Source: Gymnorhina tibicen (Eukaryota; Chordata; Aves; Passeriformes; Artamidae). Taken from it: DNA of 64,000 nucleotides. Within the stretch, counting starts at the first letter, position 1. Every line of letters begins with the position of its first letter. Both the position numbers and the translations under genes were made by a program. Below the pieces are notes generated by a model. It was not told the origin of the DNA. It saw only the letters and a list, made by a program, of their open reading frames with translations, and did not search any database. Shown here piece after piece: positions 22,046 through 32,479 of the stretch. The stretch lies in assembly GCA_013399875.1 (NCBI GenBank), contig VXAZ01006879.1:67163-131162 (forward strand). Reading direction: 5' to 3'.

Positions 22046-22739
22046 CTCCGAAGCTTTCAGCCACCCCCCAGCCCCTCTGCCGGGATGTGGGCAGCGCACG
22101 GCAGCGGGCACAGATCCGGGGAAGAGTTTTCCAGGGATTTTCTCCAGCTGGCGGTGGTGGGATGCAGCGCTGGCCTGCCCAGCACCCGCGGGGTGAGATC
22201 CCGGGGAGGAGCCCCCAGCTCCACTCCTAACTCTCATCTCATTCCCTTTTAGCTCTCCTTGGAATTTGCATTAATTGGGCGAGGCTGGAAGAGCCGTGAC
22301 AATCCATTAGGGACGGGCAATTAAAGCCACACAGGGGACGCCGGGAGCCGGGCAGGAGCAGCTGCGGAGCTTTCAGGGGTCTCCTCCCCATCCCGGGGAT
22401 GGTGTCACCTCCTCTGTGGGACGCCCCAGAGCCGAGGATGGGGTGGATTCCCAAAGGATCCGCCCGAGGCAAGAGGGAGCAGAGGGCGTTTGTCCCCTCG
22501 GAGGGTGGCGTCCCCTCTGTCCCTCGCTGCCAGGAGCTTCGGGACCCCCCAGTGACCCAGATCTGCGCGCGGAGCTGGGATTCCGTCCCCGCCTTTTCCC
22601 CGATCCCAAGCATCCCTCTCGCACCGGGGCCAGGCCTGGCCCTTCCGAACCTTCCAAACACCCCGGTTTCCGGCGTGAAACCCTTTTCAAAATCACCCCC
22701 TGCGCCATCCAGTGCATGGGTGGAATTTTCTTCCCTTTG
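22046..22739. other. single-copy sequence, nothing recognised
   Basis: GC-rich spacer between two AT-rich islands. TTGCATTAATTGGGCG near 22266 and CAATTAAAGCC near 22318 belong to a smaller AT-rich stretch at 22230-22335. Confidence 0.35.
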
Positions 22740-22990
22740 CCCCAGATCTTCTGAGCTAATGAATAGCTTCATTTGGAGGCTGGAAAATTGACTCAGAGGC
22801 AAAGTTTAACTAAATTGAAGAGCAAGACTTCTGCTCGAGTGTAATAATCTGAAAATAATTGATTAATTTGCATGATCCTTCGTAATTGCTTCAATTTACA
22901 CCCAAGAGGCCACTGTCATCAATAGATGAATAAGACGTAATTTTTTAAGTCCCAACGATGCACGGAATGGAATTTCGGAGATCCGCTCAT
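22740..22990. promoter_or_regulatory. AT-rich island with octamer and homeodomain words, candidate conserved non-coding element
   Basis: GAGCTAATGAATAGC, GAAAATAATTGATTAATTTG and the POU octamer ATTTGCAT (22866-22873) lie within 130 bp, followed by GTAATTGCTTCAATTTACACC and TAAGACGTAATTTTTTAAG. The octamer overlaps a TTAAT site, the arrangement seen in POU/homeodomain composite elements. Binding is not demonstrated. Confidence 0.45.
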
Positions 22991-24117
22991 CCCGCGGCTC
23001 CGGCTCAGCCCCGCTCCCAGCCCACGGCGGGAGGAATTGGGCTGGGGTTGGATTCGCTCGTTAAGGGTGGAATTACGTTCATTATCCCCGGGAGAGAGGG
23101 GGCTCCAGCCCCGCCACGCTGATGCCAGCCTTGGGGCAGAGAGATCCCAGCGGGACCAGGGTGGCAGCGAGAGTCCCGAGGGGTTGAAATCCCGAAATTT
23201 GGCGGGGACGCTCTTTGAGGCCGACAGGGCAAACACCTCCCGCAAGGTGCTCGACCCCCAGCTCAGCCCGAATTGCCGTTAACGAGATTCCAGCAGGGAT
23301 CTCGGCTCCGGAGGGGCTGGGCCCGGCGCGGGTGGGAGCGGAGGAAGGCCGGGATGAAGGCAGGTACGGAGCAGAGTTCAGGAAGGTGTTCGGGCCGCGC
23401 AACGGCCCTTCAAAAACCGCGAGTCCAACCTTCACAAGGCCGAGGAGCAGAAAATACAGCATGAAAGAGGGGAAACAGGAAGCCGGCGAGGAATAGCAAG
23501 GAATGGAAGCGAACAATGGATCATTCAAGTCTGGCAGGAACAGGAAGGGCTGCAAAGGAACCAGGCAGCTCTGCCGGCTCCCCGGGAGTTAAAGGGAACA
23601 ATTAAGGAAGATGAGGACACAGCTGAGAAGTGAAATGATTTCATTTCATGAGTTCTCACCTCGGGGGATGTCGGGAGAAGTCTGCTCCCGGCTTGCTCCG
23701 TGCTGGTAATAAAGGCGAGCTGCTATGGAGGATTAAGGGATCAGATGAAGAGGTGCTGGTGCAAACAGGGAATTTAGAGAATATTGAGCGCCCGGGCCTG
23801 GGTGGGACGTTCAAGGGGGGTGGAAGAAACCTGATAATGCAGGGGCTGAGCCGCAACAGTGCTCATCCCTGGAAAAGCCTGGGTGGGATCAGAGGGCGGG
23901 AGGGCAGCAGCAATCCCCGTGTGTGTGCGAAGGGACACCGGGAATGCGGGGAGCGCTGCCTGGAGAGCCTTGGGAGCTGCCAGGCACGGGAATTGTGGTC
24001 AGGGTTGCGGGAGGGTAAAGCTCCTGCCGGCTGTGATCCGCCCTCGGGATGCTGAGGGAATGCGGGCGTGGGGGATCCACCTCACCCTGGATTGCTCCTC
24101 AACAACTCCTCTTATCC
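22991..24117. other. single-copy sequence, no gene supported
   Basis: GC-rich at 22991-23400. The part 23590-23800 is AT-richer (GGAACAATTAAGGAAG, GAAATGATTTCATTTCATG, CTGGTAATAAAGGCG) and may be regulatory. No repeat family seen. Confidence 0.35.
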
Positions 24118-24392
24118 CATTCCATAGAATCCCAGAATCCCAGAGTGGTTTGGGTGGGAAAGGACCTTAAAACCCATCCAGTCCCACCCCTGCCATGGGC
24201 AGGGACACCTTCCACTGTCCCAGGCTGCTCCAGCTGCCCTTGGACACTTCCAGGGATCTGAGCAACCTGAGGCTTCTCCATCCTCTCAGGGAAGGATTCC
24301 TTCCCAGTATCCCATCTAAACCTCTCCTCTTTCACCCTAAATCCCTTCCCCTCTGTCCCATCACCCCAGGCCCTTGCGAAAGCTCTTTGCAG
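24118..24392 (-). mobile_element. CR1 LINE 3' part with intact octamer-type tip
   Basis: The 3' tip reads CATAGAATCCCAGAATCCCAG, the CR1 terminal octamer (ATTCTATG-like) in reverse complement, then GGTGGGAAAGGACCTTAAAAC, CCCCTGCCATGGGCAGGGACA, GGATTCCTTCCCAGTATCCC and CCTTGCGAAAGCTCTTTGC. A deletion has removed the GGGCACCCTGTGCC block near 24265. Confidence 0.92.
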
Positions 24393-25579
24393 GACGCCGG
24401 GGTGACGGAGATCAGCTGGCAGCAGCCGAGGAGCTGCCCCGGTTCTGCACCTCCCGCGGAAATCTCCCCAGAGGAGACGGCAGAGCAGCCGAAGAGCAGA
24501 GACAGAGAAGGTGCTGGGGCACGAAAAGGGTCCGGGTTGTGTGTGCCCGACCCTCTGCGCTCATCTCTCACGGTGCAGAACACGGAGTGACTCCGCTCCC
24601 CGCAGGTCTCCTCCCTAAAATCCAGCTTGTTGTGCCTTCAGCTGTAGTTTTTTCCTCCCCGACCCTAAAAAAAGTAGGATGGGGTCAGGACAGGGAGGTC
24701 CCTGCTAGCCTGGATTACCCCGCAGCCACGGGATCTTCCCCCAAAGAGTTTGTCCACAGAGGAAGCCCAGACACGCCCAGCAGGGGAGATATCCCAGGTT
24801 CCAGGTGATTTCTCTGCCCTGGACACATCTTTCCAGCTGGGACTCTTCCTCACGGCGCTGCCACCGCTGGGTCTGGGGTTCAGACCTCTGCGGAGTTAAA
24901 AGGAGGTTTCTTTGGTGATAACACCCCTTATTTTAGAGGTCCTGCACGGCTTCTGCTGCCAGGAGAGTTTCCTGCCTTGGAGGGACTCCTCAGCTGCAGC
25001 CCAGCCCTGCTTCGGACAATGGTTTCCAGGAGAAACCTTGGGACAAAACCCCAGCCTTAAAATAAAGGATATTTTCCAAACCCTGGGCATCCCTCGCCGT
25101 CCTTCCCGTTCCACGCGGAGTTTTCCAGCCTGGGGGCGCGGCAGCGATCTCCAGCAAGGCGTGGGAATGCAAACACGGGGCTTGGGACACCCTCCCGGTG
25201 ATTTGTGGGCTGCAAATGCCACCGAGGCGCGAGGAGGGCTGGAACACCTCGGTGACTTTTAAAAATCCCCGTTCGGCTCCGCTGGTATTTAGAGGAGAGA
25301 TAAATTTGGCTCCTGCTGTGCTGGCTGAGGCAGGGAGGGGAGACGGCTCGGGAGCCGTAAAGGCTCTGTCCTGCAAAGACCTTGGATCCGCCGCTGATCC
25401 CACACCTGGGCTCCCTGCTGCTCCTGCCTCCCTTTCCTGCAGGATTTGCGGCCACGAGGCCTAAAAAAGATTAAAAATCGAATGGAAAATAAAGTGTGTT
25501 TGTGGCCCTGCACAGGGGCGGTGGGAGCAAAAGCCCATCTTTGGGGAAAATCATCCCAGGTGATTCCTAACTCAGGGGA
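24393..25579. other. single-copy sequence, no gene supported
   Basis: Moderately GC-rich. AT-richer stretches occur at 24600-24680 and 24895-25080. No recognised exon, repeat or RNA gene. Confidence 0.35.
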
Positions 25580-25762
25580 TCCCGGGATGGTTTGGGTTGG
25601 AATGGATCTGAGAGATGGTTTTGTGTTTGTTTTCCACCCCCTGCCGTGGGCAGGGGCACCTCCCGCTGTCCCAGGCTGCTCCAAGCCCATTCCAGCCTGG
25701 CCTTGGGCACTGCCAGGGATCCAGGGGCAGCCACAGCTGCTCTGGGCACCCTGTGCCTGAAT
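25580..25762 (-). mobile_element. CR1 LINE 3' fragment
   Basis: Reverse complement CR1: GGTTTGGGTTGGAATGGATC, CCCCTGCCGTGGGCAGGGGCA, CCTTGGGCACTGCCAGGGATCC and CTGCTCTGGGCACCCTGTGCC. It stops abruptly there. A TTTTGTGTTTGTTTTCCA insertion replaces the usual AAAGCCCATCC block. Confidence 0.9.
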
Positions 25763-25839
25763 TCCCTCCCAGGCAGGAATTCCCTCCAAGGATCTGTCAG
25801 ACACTGCAGCGCCCCTGGGTCGCTTCCCCCATTCCCGGA

Positions 25840-26090
25840 TTTCCTTGTCCAATACGGAGTTTGTAATATTTCTATCCTAGTGCTTTTCTGGGGCCCGTAA
25901 ATACCGGCTGGAAAGCACTTCCAGAGTCCCTGGGATGCTGGGAAAAGCCTGAGAAAAGATGTTCCAGCAGCCAGGAACATCTGCAAGCTGACAGCCTGTG
26001 AGCTTATCTGGGCAGCGCTGCGTCCATGTAGTGCTTCCAATTTAATTTCCATGTTTTCCCGAGAAGAAGAGAAATGTCTCGTGTTTCCTG
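25840..26090. promoter_or_regulatory. AT-rich island, candidate conserved non-coding element
   Basis: Non-repetitive: CCAATACGGAGTTTGTAATA, GGCCCGTAAATACCGGC, GTGAGCTTATCTGGGC (GATA-type on the minus strand) and CCAATTTAATTTCCATG. The boundaries are set only by composition. Confidence 0.35.
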
Positions 26091-26689
26091 GGTGACTGGG
26101 GGAGGTTTGGCCGTGCCAGCTCTGATCCCCCCACCATGCAAGATTTCCTTGGTGGCAGACAGGGAGCAGCAGGCTGGCTAGACAGGGAAAAGCGGGAAAG
26201 GTCTGGGATGCGTTGCAGGGATGCGGGGTTTCAGCACATTCTGCTCACCTCCGATAGAAATCACACGACTGAGGTTTGAGGTCTCAGCCCAGCCCCGAAC
26301 GAGACCCGTCCCCAAATCCCTCTCCGCTTCCAGACAGCCCCAAACCTCTGCCCTTCCCTCCTGGAGAAGTCCCAGCTCTGCGCTGATGGCCCCGGGGGGG
26401 AGTTTTGAGGGATGCTGACGGAGAAGGGCAGGATGGAGCTGGATCCAAGGACAAGGAGCAGGTGGAGCGAGCAGCGATGCGGAGGGAGGGGCTGCAGAAT
26501 TCCAGCGCTCCCTGACGGAGCTCAAAACCTTCCTGTCAATCCTGACATCCAGCGTGTGGCTGCCTCCTGAAATTCCAAGCGGATTGCCAAAGTTTTCACC
26601 CTCCCAGGAGCCTCCCAGCTTCCAGCTGTCCCCTCCTCAGCAGGGAGCTGCTTCCCTTCAGAGCCGAGTGAAGGGCGGAAGGCAGGAGA
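26091..26689. other. single-copy sequence, nothing recognised
   Basis: Mixed composition with no repeat, exon or RNA gene that I can support. Confidence 0.35.
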
Positions 26690-26960
26690 GAGGAGGAAAA
26701 AAAGAAAAATCATGAATATTAATTTGAACTCGAGTGAATTTCAATTAGGCCGCGCTCGGGCTCCACAAATATTTGAGCAGCGCTACTGCAAACAGGGGGG
26801 AAAAGCAGATCCGTAACTTTAACGCACAAATATTCACAAAAGAGAAATTCCGAGCCCGTTCACGCCGGCTTTGCTCGGATCCCGCTCCTGTTTCCAGGCC
26901 CTGCTCGGGGGGAGGAGGCAGCAAATGGAACAAATATTCCGATTTAATGGATCCGGGGGG
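26690..26960. promoter_or_regulatory. AT-rich island, candidate conserved non-coding element
   Basis: GAATATTAATTTGAACTCG, CAATTAGG at 26742-26749, CACAAATATTTGAGCAGC and ACAAATATTCCGATTTAATGG. Homeodomain-type and forkhead-like words lie among CpG-containing sequence. No repeat. Confidence 0.4.
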
Positions 26961-27194
26961 TGCGGGTGTTAAGTGACGAGCTGGGAATGCCGAGGCAGGT
27001 GAGACGCCCTGGTTTCCTGCCGGCCTCAACAGGGCAGGGTCACGGGGCGGGGATGGGCTGGATCCAACAGGGATGGAGCCCATGGATGGGGCTGCAAGGG
27101 CTGGGCTGGCAGCAGGGAACGACTCCCAGGAACGTCGGGTCACGGAGAGCCAGGAATGCCCTGCGCACCCCGGCATGGAGAATCCGAACCCGGA
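26961..27194. other. single-copy GC-rich spacer
   Basis: No feature recognised. CTGGATCCAACAGGGATGGAGCC lies in the middle. Confidence 0.35.
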
Positions 27195-27756
27195 CACTGA
27201 TTTCAGCTCATGGAGCGTCAGGATCATCCCAGAATCGTGGAGTGGGTTGGGAGGGACCTTAAAGCCCATCCCATCCCACCCCTGCCATGGGCAGGGACAC
27301 CTCCCACTGTCCCAGGCTGNCAGGTCACTGATTTCAGCTCATGCAGCGTCAGGATCATCCCAGAATCATGGAGTGGGTTGGAAGGGACCTTAAAGCCCAT
27401 CCCATCCCCCCCCCTGCCATGGCAGGGACACCTCCCACTGTCCCAGGCTGCTCCAAGCCCCCTCCAGCCTGGCCTTGGGCACTGCCAGGGATCCAGGGGC
27501 AGCCACAGCTGCTCTGGGCACCCTGTGCCAGGGCCTGCCCACCCTCCCAGGGAACAATTCCTTCCCAGTATCCCATCCATCCCTGCCCTCTGGCAGTGGG
27601 AAGCCATTCCCTGGGTCCTGTCCCTCCATCCCATGGAAATCGTCTCTCTCCATGTTTCCTGTGGGCTCCTTCAGGCCCTGCAAGGCCACACTGAGGTCAC
27701 CCCAAAGCTTCTCCTGTCCAGGCTGAACAATCCCAGCCCTCCCAGCCTTTCCTTAT
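27195..27756 (-). mobile_element. CR1 LINE 3' part with its tip duplicated around an assembly gap
   Basis: Reverse-complement young CR1. About 125 bp (27195-27319: flank CACTGATTTCAGCTCATG plus the CR1 tip as far as CCCAGGCTG) recurs at 27326-27450 with few changes, separated by a single N at 27320. The second copy continues through GGGAACAATTCCTTCCCAG, GGCAGTGGGAAGCCATTCCC and CCAGGCTGAACAATCCCAGC to about 27756. Because non-CR1 flank is duplicated too, the cause is a segmental duplication or, more simply, an assembly join error, not two insertions. Confidence 0.92.
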
Positions 27757-29289
27757 TGGATACAGAGAGCTCCAGGTGATTTTTCTCTACAGTTCCACGC
27801 TCCCTCGGCTGCACGTTCCCGTGGCAAATATCCAGCCAGGGCAAGGTCGGTGTCACTTTGTGAGGAGCAGGGTTTGGGCCGGACCCGGGGGCAGGGAAAA
27901 TCCCACCCCTGAGCAATGTCAGCATTCCCAGTGGGAACCTCATCCCCGTCACAGGTGGGCTGGGAGGCCTCACCCGCACTGGGGCTGGAGCTCGGCAGGG
28001 TCTCGGAAGGAAGAGGGAGAAATGAGCGGGACACGGGGGCTGCTGCTGTTCCTTGGTGTTGGAGAGGTGGGGACAGGGAAGAGCCAGCCCTGATCCGCGC
28101 TGCGCCGGGGGCTGGAGGTGGGCAAACCACAAATCCTGTAAATCTGCTCCACAGGGCCTGTCTGGCTCCCAGATGTTCCCCCTGCGCAGGGACCGTGGCA
28201 GCTGGATTTAGCTGCCAGCGGGAAACCCTTTCCATCGGGGATCTGATCCCGGCGCTGCCCACGGAGAGGGAGGCACACTCTCCCTGGCCTTGGAGGTCCC
28301 TGCCGTGTCCCGCTCAACCCCTCAGGTTATTTTTGGGGGAGAAACGGGCACTTTCGCAGCTGGGTTGTTCTGTCCTGGGCATCGGGTGAGTCGCACCCTC
28401 CACCCAGCCCCTGGGAAAGGAGACCGGAGGGGCAGCTCGGGTGTAAACATCCCGAACGGAAAAACTCCCCCTCCGAGTCCTTCACCTCCCTCATTTCCCC
28501 GGGAATAAGGGCTCCTTCTGTCCCCTGGCCCGGCCTTTGGGGCGAGGGACATTCAAACCCGAGGCAGCTGCTCCCGCGGATCCCCACTGTGAGGCCGGGG
28601 AGCTGGCGGATTGTTCTCTTCCTCGAGGACCCGAGGTTGGCTCTGCCCTTTCACGGCGCGCCTGAGACGCTGGAGCGCGGCGGAGAAGGAACAATAACGG
28701 CGGCGAACAGAGAGGGGAGAACGGTGAGAAATCAAATCCGTGCAGCAAATGATTCATGGGGCATTTCCTGAGGCAAACAAGCGCCCTGTGCTGGGCTTTG
28801 GGGTGGGGGGGGTGGTTTGGGGGCTGCCGAGGCCTTTAGCGACTCCTGAAATAAAATAAAATAAAGAATGGGGGTGGGGGATCCCCTTCACTGCACGTTG
28901 AGCGTGGGCCCTGATTCCCAAGGGAGGCTCCCATTCGAGCCCGGCCTAACAGAGCCGGGACTAACAGGGGGCGTGGAAAACTCTGGTGATGCTGCAGTTT
29001 TACACCTGTGCGTGACCCCCTGCATCCTCCTGCCGCGTCTCCTCTCCTTCCCCAACAGGTCCCGGGGCGGATCCTCTCATTCCCGTCACCGCCTGATGCT
29101 GACGCCCTAGGATTGAACCTTGATATTCCCAAATCCCGCCCTGCCCGGTGCGTGGCTCTGACCTTCCCTGCGGCTCCTGAGCTGCTCTCAGGCCGCACGG
29201 ACACAGCGAAGCCTCTCCGAGCTCGCTGTCCAAGGACACTCAGCCTGCCCCAGGCCCAACGGCGCAAACTGGGGCCGCGAGAGAGGCGG
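27757..29289. other. single-copy sequence, no gene supported
   Basis: Mixed GC-rich DNA. ATAAAATAAAATAAAG at about 28850-28866 is a short A-rich run. CpG-dense patches lie at 28570-28690. No exon or repeat recognised. Confidence 0.35.
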
Positions 29290-29560
29290 GGAAATTGCAG
29301 AAATTACATCGTTAGCTGAAGTTTTAATTGGAGAATTTATGCTGGTATGCAAATGGCCCAAAGCTATAAAAGCGGGAAGAACTTGTGACTCGGGGTCCAC
29401 CTTGGGGACCATTTTGGGTGCAGCCTCTGGCTCCCCAGGGTGCACCTTTCCCATCAGGCTTTCCGATAAATCCCTGCCTTTATTCCCTGACTCCTGTCTG
29501 GTCTCTGTTCCTGGGTAGCCGCTCAAGGCCTCACTGCTGCCCAAGGAACTCACTTCCAAA
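29290..29560 (+). mobile_element. probable solitary LTR fragment of an endogenous retrovirus
   Basis: The order of signals is LTR-like: AT-rich U3-type DNA, ATGCAAAT octamer at 29347-29354, TATAAAAG at 29365-29372, ACTTGTGACTCGGGGTCCACC about 25-45 bp further on, a GATAAATCCCTGCC word near 29465 (weak polyadenylation-type signal) and a C/T-rich U5-like end, TTCCTGGGTAGCCGCTCAAGG. No internal gag/pol/env sequence is adjacent, so a solo LTR is the best reading. The exact ends and retrovirus class are not determined. A cellular TATA promoter is the main alternative. Confidence 0.45.
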
Positions 29561-30060
29561 AAAACCCCTGCACGCTAAGTCAAAGAAATTAAATTTTAAG
29601 CTGCCTGCCAAAGGAGGATGGGTGTGAGAGACCCCTCATCCCCGGAGCGCTGCGGTCGGGGCAGTACATCCCCGGAGCGCCGCCTCCGATTTATATGTCA
29701 CAAAAAAGCTGCGACCAAAGTGACCTCTCCGAAACACAAAGAGGAGTTAATGGGATTGCTCTGAATTCCGGAGGGGCGCGGCACGCGTGGGCCTTTCGGT
29801 GGGGCATTCACGATCTGCGGTTCCATTAAGCGGTTCTAATACAGTCTTTGAGGGTGGAAAGCGGTCGTTAATAAAAGTTTGAATTAAAGCCTGCTCGCTG
29901 TCGGATGAGATCATTAAAGTTGCAGGGTCCTGGCGGCGGAGATGGAGCTAAACCCGCTCCCGAAGCTAACGGGGAGAAAAGGGATGAAAACAATTCGGTA
30001 TCGCGCCTAACGAAGAGAAAAATGCAATCACGTTTCGCCGGCGCCCGGGGTAATTAGCGA
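29561..30060. promoter_or_regulatory. mixed AT/CpG island, candidate conserved non-coding element
   Basis: From 29630 two copies of CATCCCCGGAGCGC(C/T)GC stand 30-odd bp apart. They are followed by GATTTATATGTCACAAAAAAG, CGGTTCCATTAAGCGGTTC, GGTCGTTAATAAAAGTTTG, GAGATCATTAAAGTTGC and ACGAAGAGAAAAATGCAATC. The complex, repeat-free composition with retained CpGs suggests selection, but this is inference. Confidence 0.4.
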
Positions 30061-30424
30061 GCGCGAGCGGCGGGGACGGGGCGCGGAGGGAGAACCTGGC
30101 GGGCAGAGGGAGCGGTGCCGCTCCCGAACCGGACAGGGCCATTCCCGTGGGGCAGGCGGAGCGGGGAGTTCCCTCCTGGAACCCGCGGGCAGCGCTGGGC
30201 TGAAAACGCCCAGGTGGCTCCGTGGGTCTCCTCGGCAGAGAAGCGGCGTGGGCTCCCGGAAAGGGCCGTTCCCGGGGATCCGGGCGGCAGCGGGATTAAC
30301 GCCCTTCTCCTGGAAACGCTCGCCCGGAAGGCTGAGGGATGGCCCTGGAAGGAGGTCCTGGAAACCAGGATGGATTGCTGAGCATGCATCACTTGAGGCC
30401 GTGCAGCAAGTGTTTCGGAGGACA
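30061..30424. promoter_or_regulatory. CpG-dense segment, candidate CpG island
   Basis: GCGAGCGCGAGCGGCGGGGAC at 30058-30078 and many CpGs to about 30310. It directly follows the AT-rich island. No first exon recognised. Confidence 0.35.
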
Positions 30425-30658
30425 GATATATAGGAGACATATATTTACAGGAAACCGGCCATGCATTTATATATATTTATACTTTTTTTTCTATATTTAT
30501 ATATATTTATATGTACTTTAATGGATTTATTTTTATTTATGGAAAACCTGTTGCTTCTCTTTGGATCTTGCATCTCATGCAAGGCCAAAGAGAGCTGGGC
30601 TTGTTCTGCTGTGCCTGACACTGGAAAAAAGAATCCAAATGTTTTTTCCCCAAAAGAT
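30425..30658. repeat. AT-rich low-complexity stretch (about 30425-30545) and short unique flank
   Basis: TATATATTTATA-type runs dominate, with a run of T at 30482-30490 and a final TTTATTTTTATTTATGG. The rest to 30658 is unique and non-coding as far as I can see. Confidence 0.8.
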
Positions 30659-30824
30659 GCCACGGAGAAGCTGTGGCTGCCCCTGGATCCCTGGAAGTGT
30701 CCAAGGCCAGGCTGGACATTGGGGCTTGGAGCAGCCTGGGACAGAGGAAGGTGTCCCTGGGTGGGATGAGATGATTTTTAAGGTCTTTTCCAACCCAAAT
30801 TCCATTCTGGAATTTTGTGAATAC
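30659..30824 (+). mobile_element. CR1 LINE 3' fragment, forward
   Basis: Forward CR1 3' end: AGAAGCTGTGGCTGCCCCTGG, GTGTCCAAGGCCAGGCTGGAC, GGAGCAGCCTGGGACAGAGG, and GGTCTTTTCCAACCCAAATTCC. The degraded tail GAATTTTGTGAATACTGAGG leads straight into a purine microsatellite. Confidence 0.9.
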
Positions 30825-30833
30825 TGAGGTACT

Positions 30834-30879
30834 GAGGAAGGAAGGAAGGAAGGAAGGAAGGAAGGAAGGAAGGAAGGAA

Positions 30880-30933
<54 letters not shown>

Positions 30934-30941
30934 AAAGGAAA
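30834..30941. repeat. (GGAA)n-(GAAA)n microsatellite, 108-bp uninterrupted purine tract
   Basis: About twelve GGAA units are followed by about thirteen GAAA units, with a purine at every plus-strand position from 30834 to 30941. It begins within 10 bp of the CR1 3' tail. Length is likely polymorphic and may be imprecise in the assembly. Confidence 0.97.
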
Positions 30942-32042
30942 TTAACTGAGTCCCATGGAGTCATTCAGGTGTGCCCTGGGAATCAGTCCCTGAAGGAGAC
31001 ACTGGGGCTTCCACCAGCTGGGACAGGGAGGGGACGAAGAGCTCGGGATGCGGGACCAGCAGCGACGCTCGGAGGGCTGGAGCTCCGAGGATCCAAGGAA
31101 AGCCGGCTCAGGTTCTGGGCAGCAGCACATCCACGCCTCGAGCAGCTCCCGGCCCTCCCCAGGAGCTGCTCCTGAGCGCATTTGGCTGCCCGTGAATTAT
31201 TCACGGCCGTAAATGACTGGGCAGATGATTTGTGCGGCGCTCCCGGCCCGCGGGGAGGGTTTTGCTCGTACAAAGAGCCGTGCTGGAGGTGTCCGACCGG
31301 GGCACTCGCAGCTCCACATGAGCGCTTGTGACATTTTCCCTTCCTCCGAGCTTTTAAGTAAACAAAGCGCGGCCGCCTGAAAGTCTTCCCGGTGTCAGCG
31401 CGGATCTGGGCCCGGATGGAGGATGAATCCCGCGCTCTGGTCCGTGGAAAAACATCCTTTCGATGCCTCCTCGCTGGTGAGCGGCGCCTTCACGCGAAAC
31501 CAGGCTCCCCTGCTCGGTGTGAGCTCGAGGTGTTTCCCCTCCGATGGATCGTCCCTCATTGCGCCTCCCTGGAAAACAGAAATAAAGAAGAAAGGAAGAG
31601 CGGGGCAGAGGGGGAACGAGCGGTGCCTCGGCTTTTCCAGGAGGAAAGGAACCCTTTGGAATTCAGCCGGATCGGCAGCGGGACCCCCCCAGAGACGGGG
31701 CGGCGGAGGTGGCCTCGCATTGTGCGTCCTCTCAGTTCACTCTCCCACCTGCCCCTCCGAGCTCTGGCCTCCTGCAGCCCGTCTGCGTTTGAATAATTCT
31801 GCTCTTCACATTAAAAAATAATATTCATTTGTCCTCTTTGCCTCCCGCGCCGGGGAACAGCGGAGATTTCCCCGGCTCTGCTCCTCAGCTGCCCCTCCCA
31901 CGGGATCGGGCTGGGAATGGCAGCCCTTTGGTGCAGGACTCTGCTTTGCCTTGGGTGGGGAAAGCAGAAGAGCCTTGGAGCTGCGCTCTCTGGGCCTGCA
32001 GGTGCCTCGTTGTAGGCGGAGCGACCGGAGAGGGGATTTGTA
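30942..32042. other. single-copy sequence with a candidate regulatory island at 31185-31390
   Basis: The island contains CCCGTGAATTATTCACGGCCG (near-palindromic GTGAATTATTCAC at 31191-31203), CTTTTAAGTAAACAAAGCGCG (forkhead-type GTAAACA) and retained CpGs. The rest is GC-rich. A short AT-rich AAAAAATAATATTCATTTG word is at 31813-31831. No exon recognised. Confidence 0.4.
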
Positions 32043-32262
32043 AAAGGGTTTGGGTTGGGAGGGACCTCAAAGCCCATCCAGTGCCCCCCCTGCCATGGCA
32101 GGGACACCTCCCACTGTCCCAGGCTGCTCCAAGCCCCAGTGTCCAGCCTGGCCTTGGGCACTGCCAGGGATCCAGGGGCAGCCACAGCTGCTCTGGGCAC
32201 CCTGTGCCAGGGCCTGCCCACCCTCCCAGCCAGGAATTCCTTCCCAAAATCCAACCTAAACC
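32043..32262 (-). mobile_element. CR1 LINE 3' fragment, young passerine type
   Basis: GGGTTTGGGTTGGGAGGGACC, CCCCTGCCATGGCAGGGACA, CAGTGTCCAGCCTGGCCTTGG, GGATCCAGGGGCAGCCACAGC, and CAGGGCCTGCCCACCCTCCC, all in reverse-complement order. Nearly identical to the copies at 9.0, 27.4 and 49.0 kb. Confidence 0.92.
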
Positions 32263-32479
32263 TACTCAAGAAGCTGCTGTTATTTCAGTGCCTTGTCCCA
32301 GCCTGATTTTCCCTGATTTTCCCCGAGTCTGGAATACCAGACCCTATTTTTTCCTGCCACTGCTCTACTTTGCTGCATCCTTTCTGAGATTCCTGCCCCC
32401 AGCCGAGCCCCTCGGCCTTGGGAAGAAAGCTTTGCCAGCAGCAGGTTCTTCCTGCACAAAGCCCAGCCTGCTCCACAGG
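32263..32479. other. short single-copy spacer
   Basis: No feature recognised between the CR1 and the following minisatellite. Confidence 0.35.

Noticed and set aside
30425..30545. TATATA-rich stretch as a possible promoter
   Set aside because: It is low-complexity AT sequence with no associated start region or exon.
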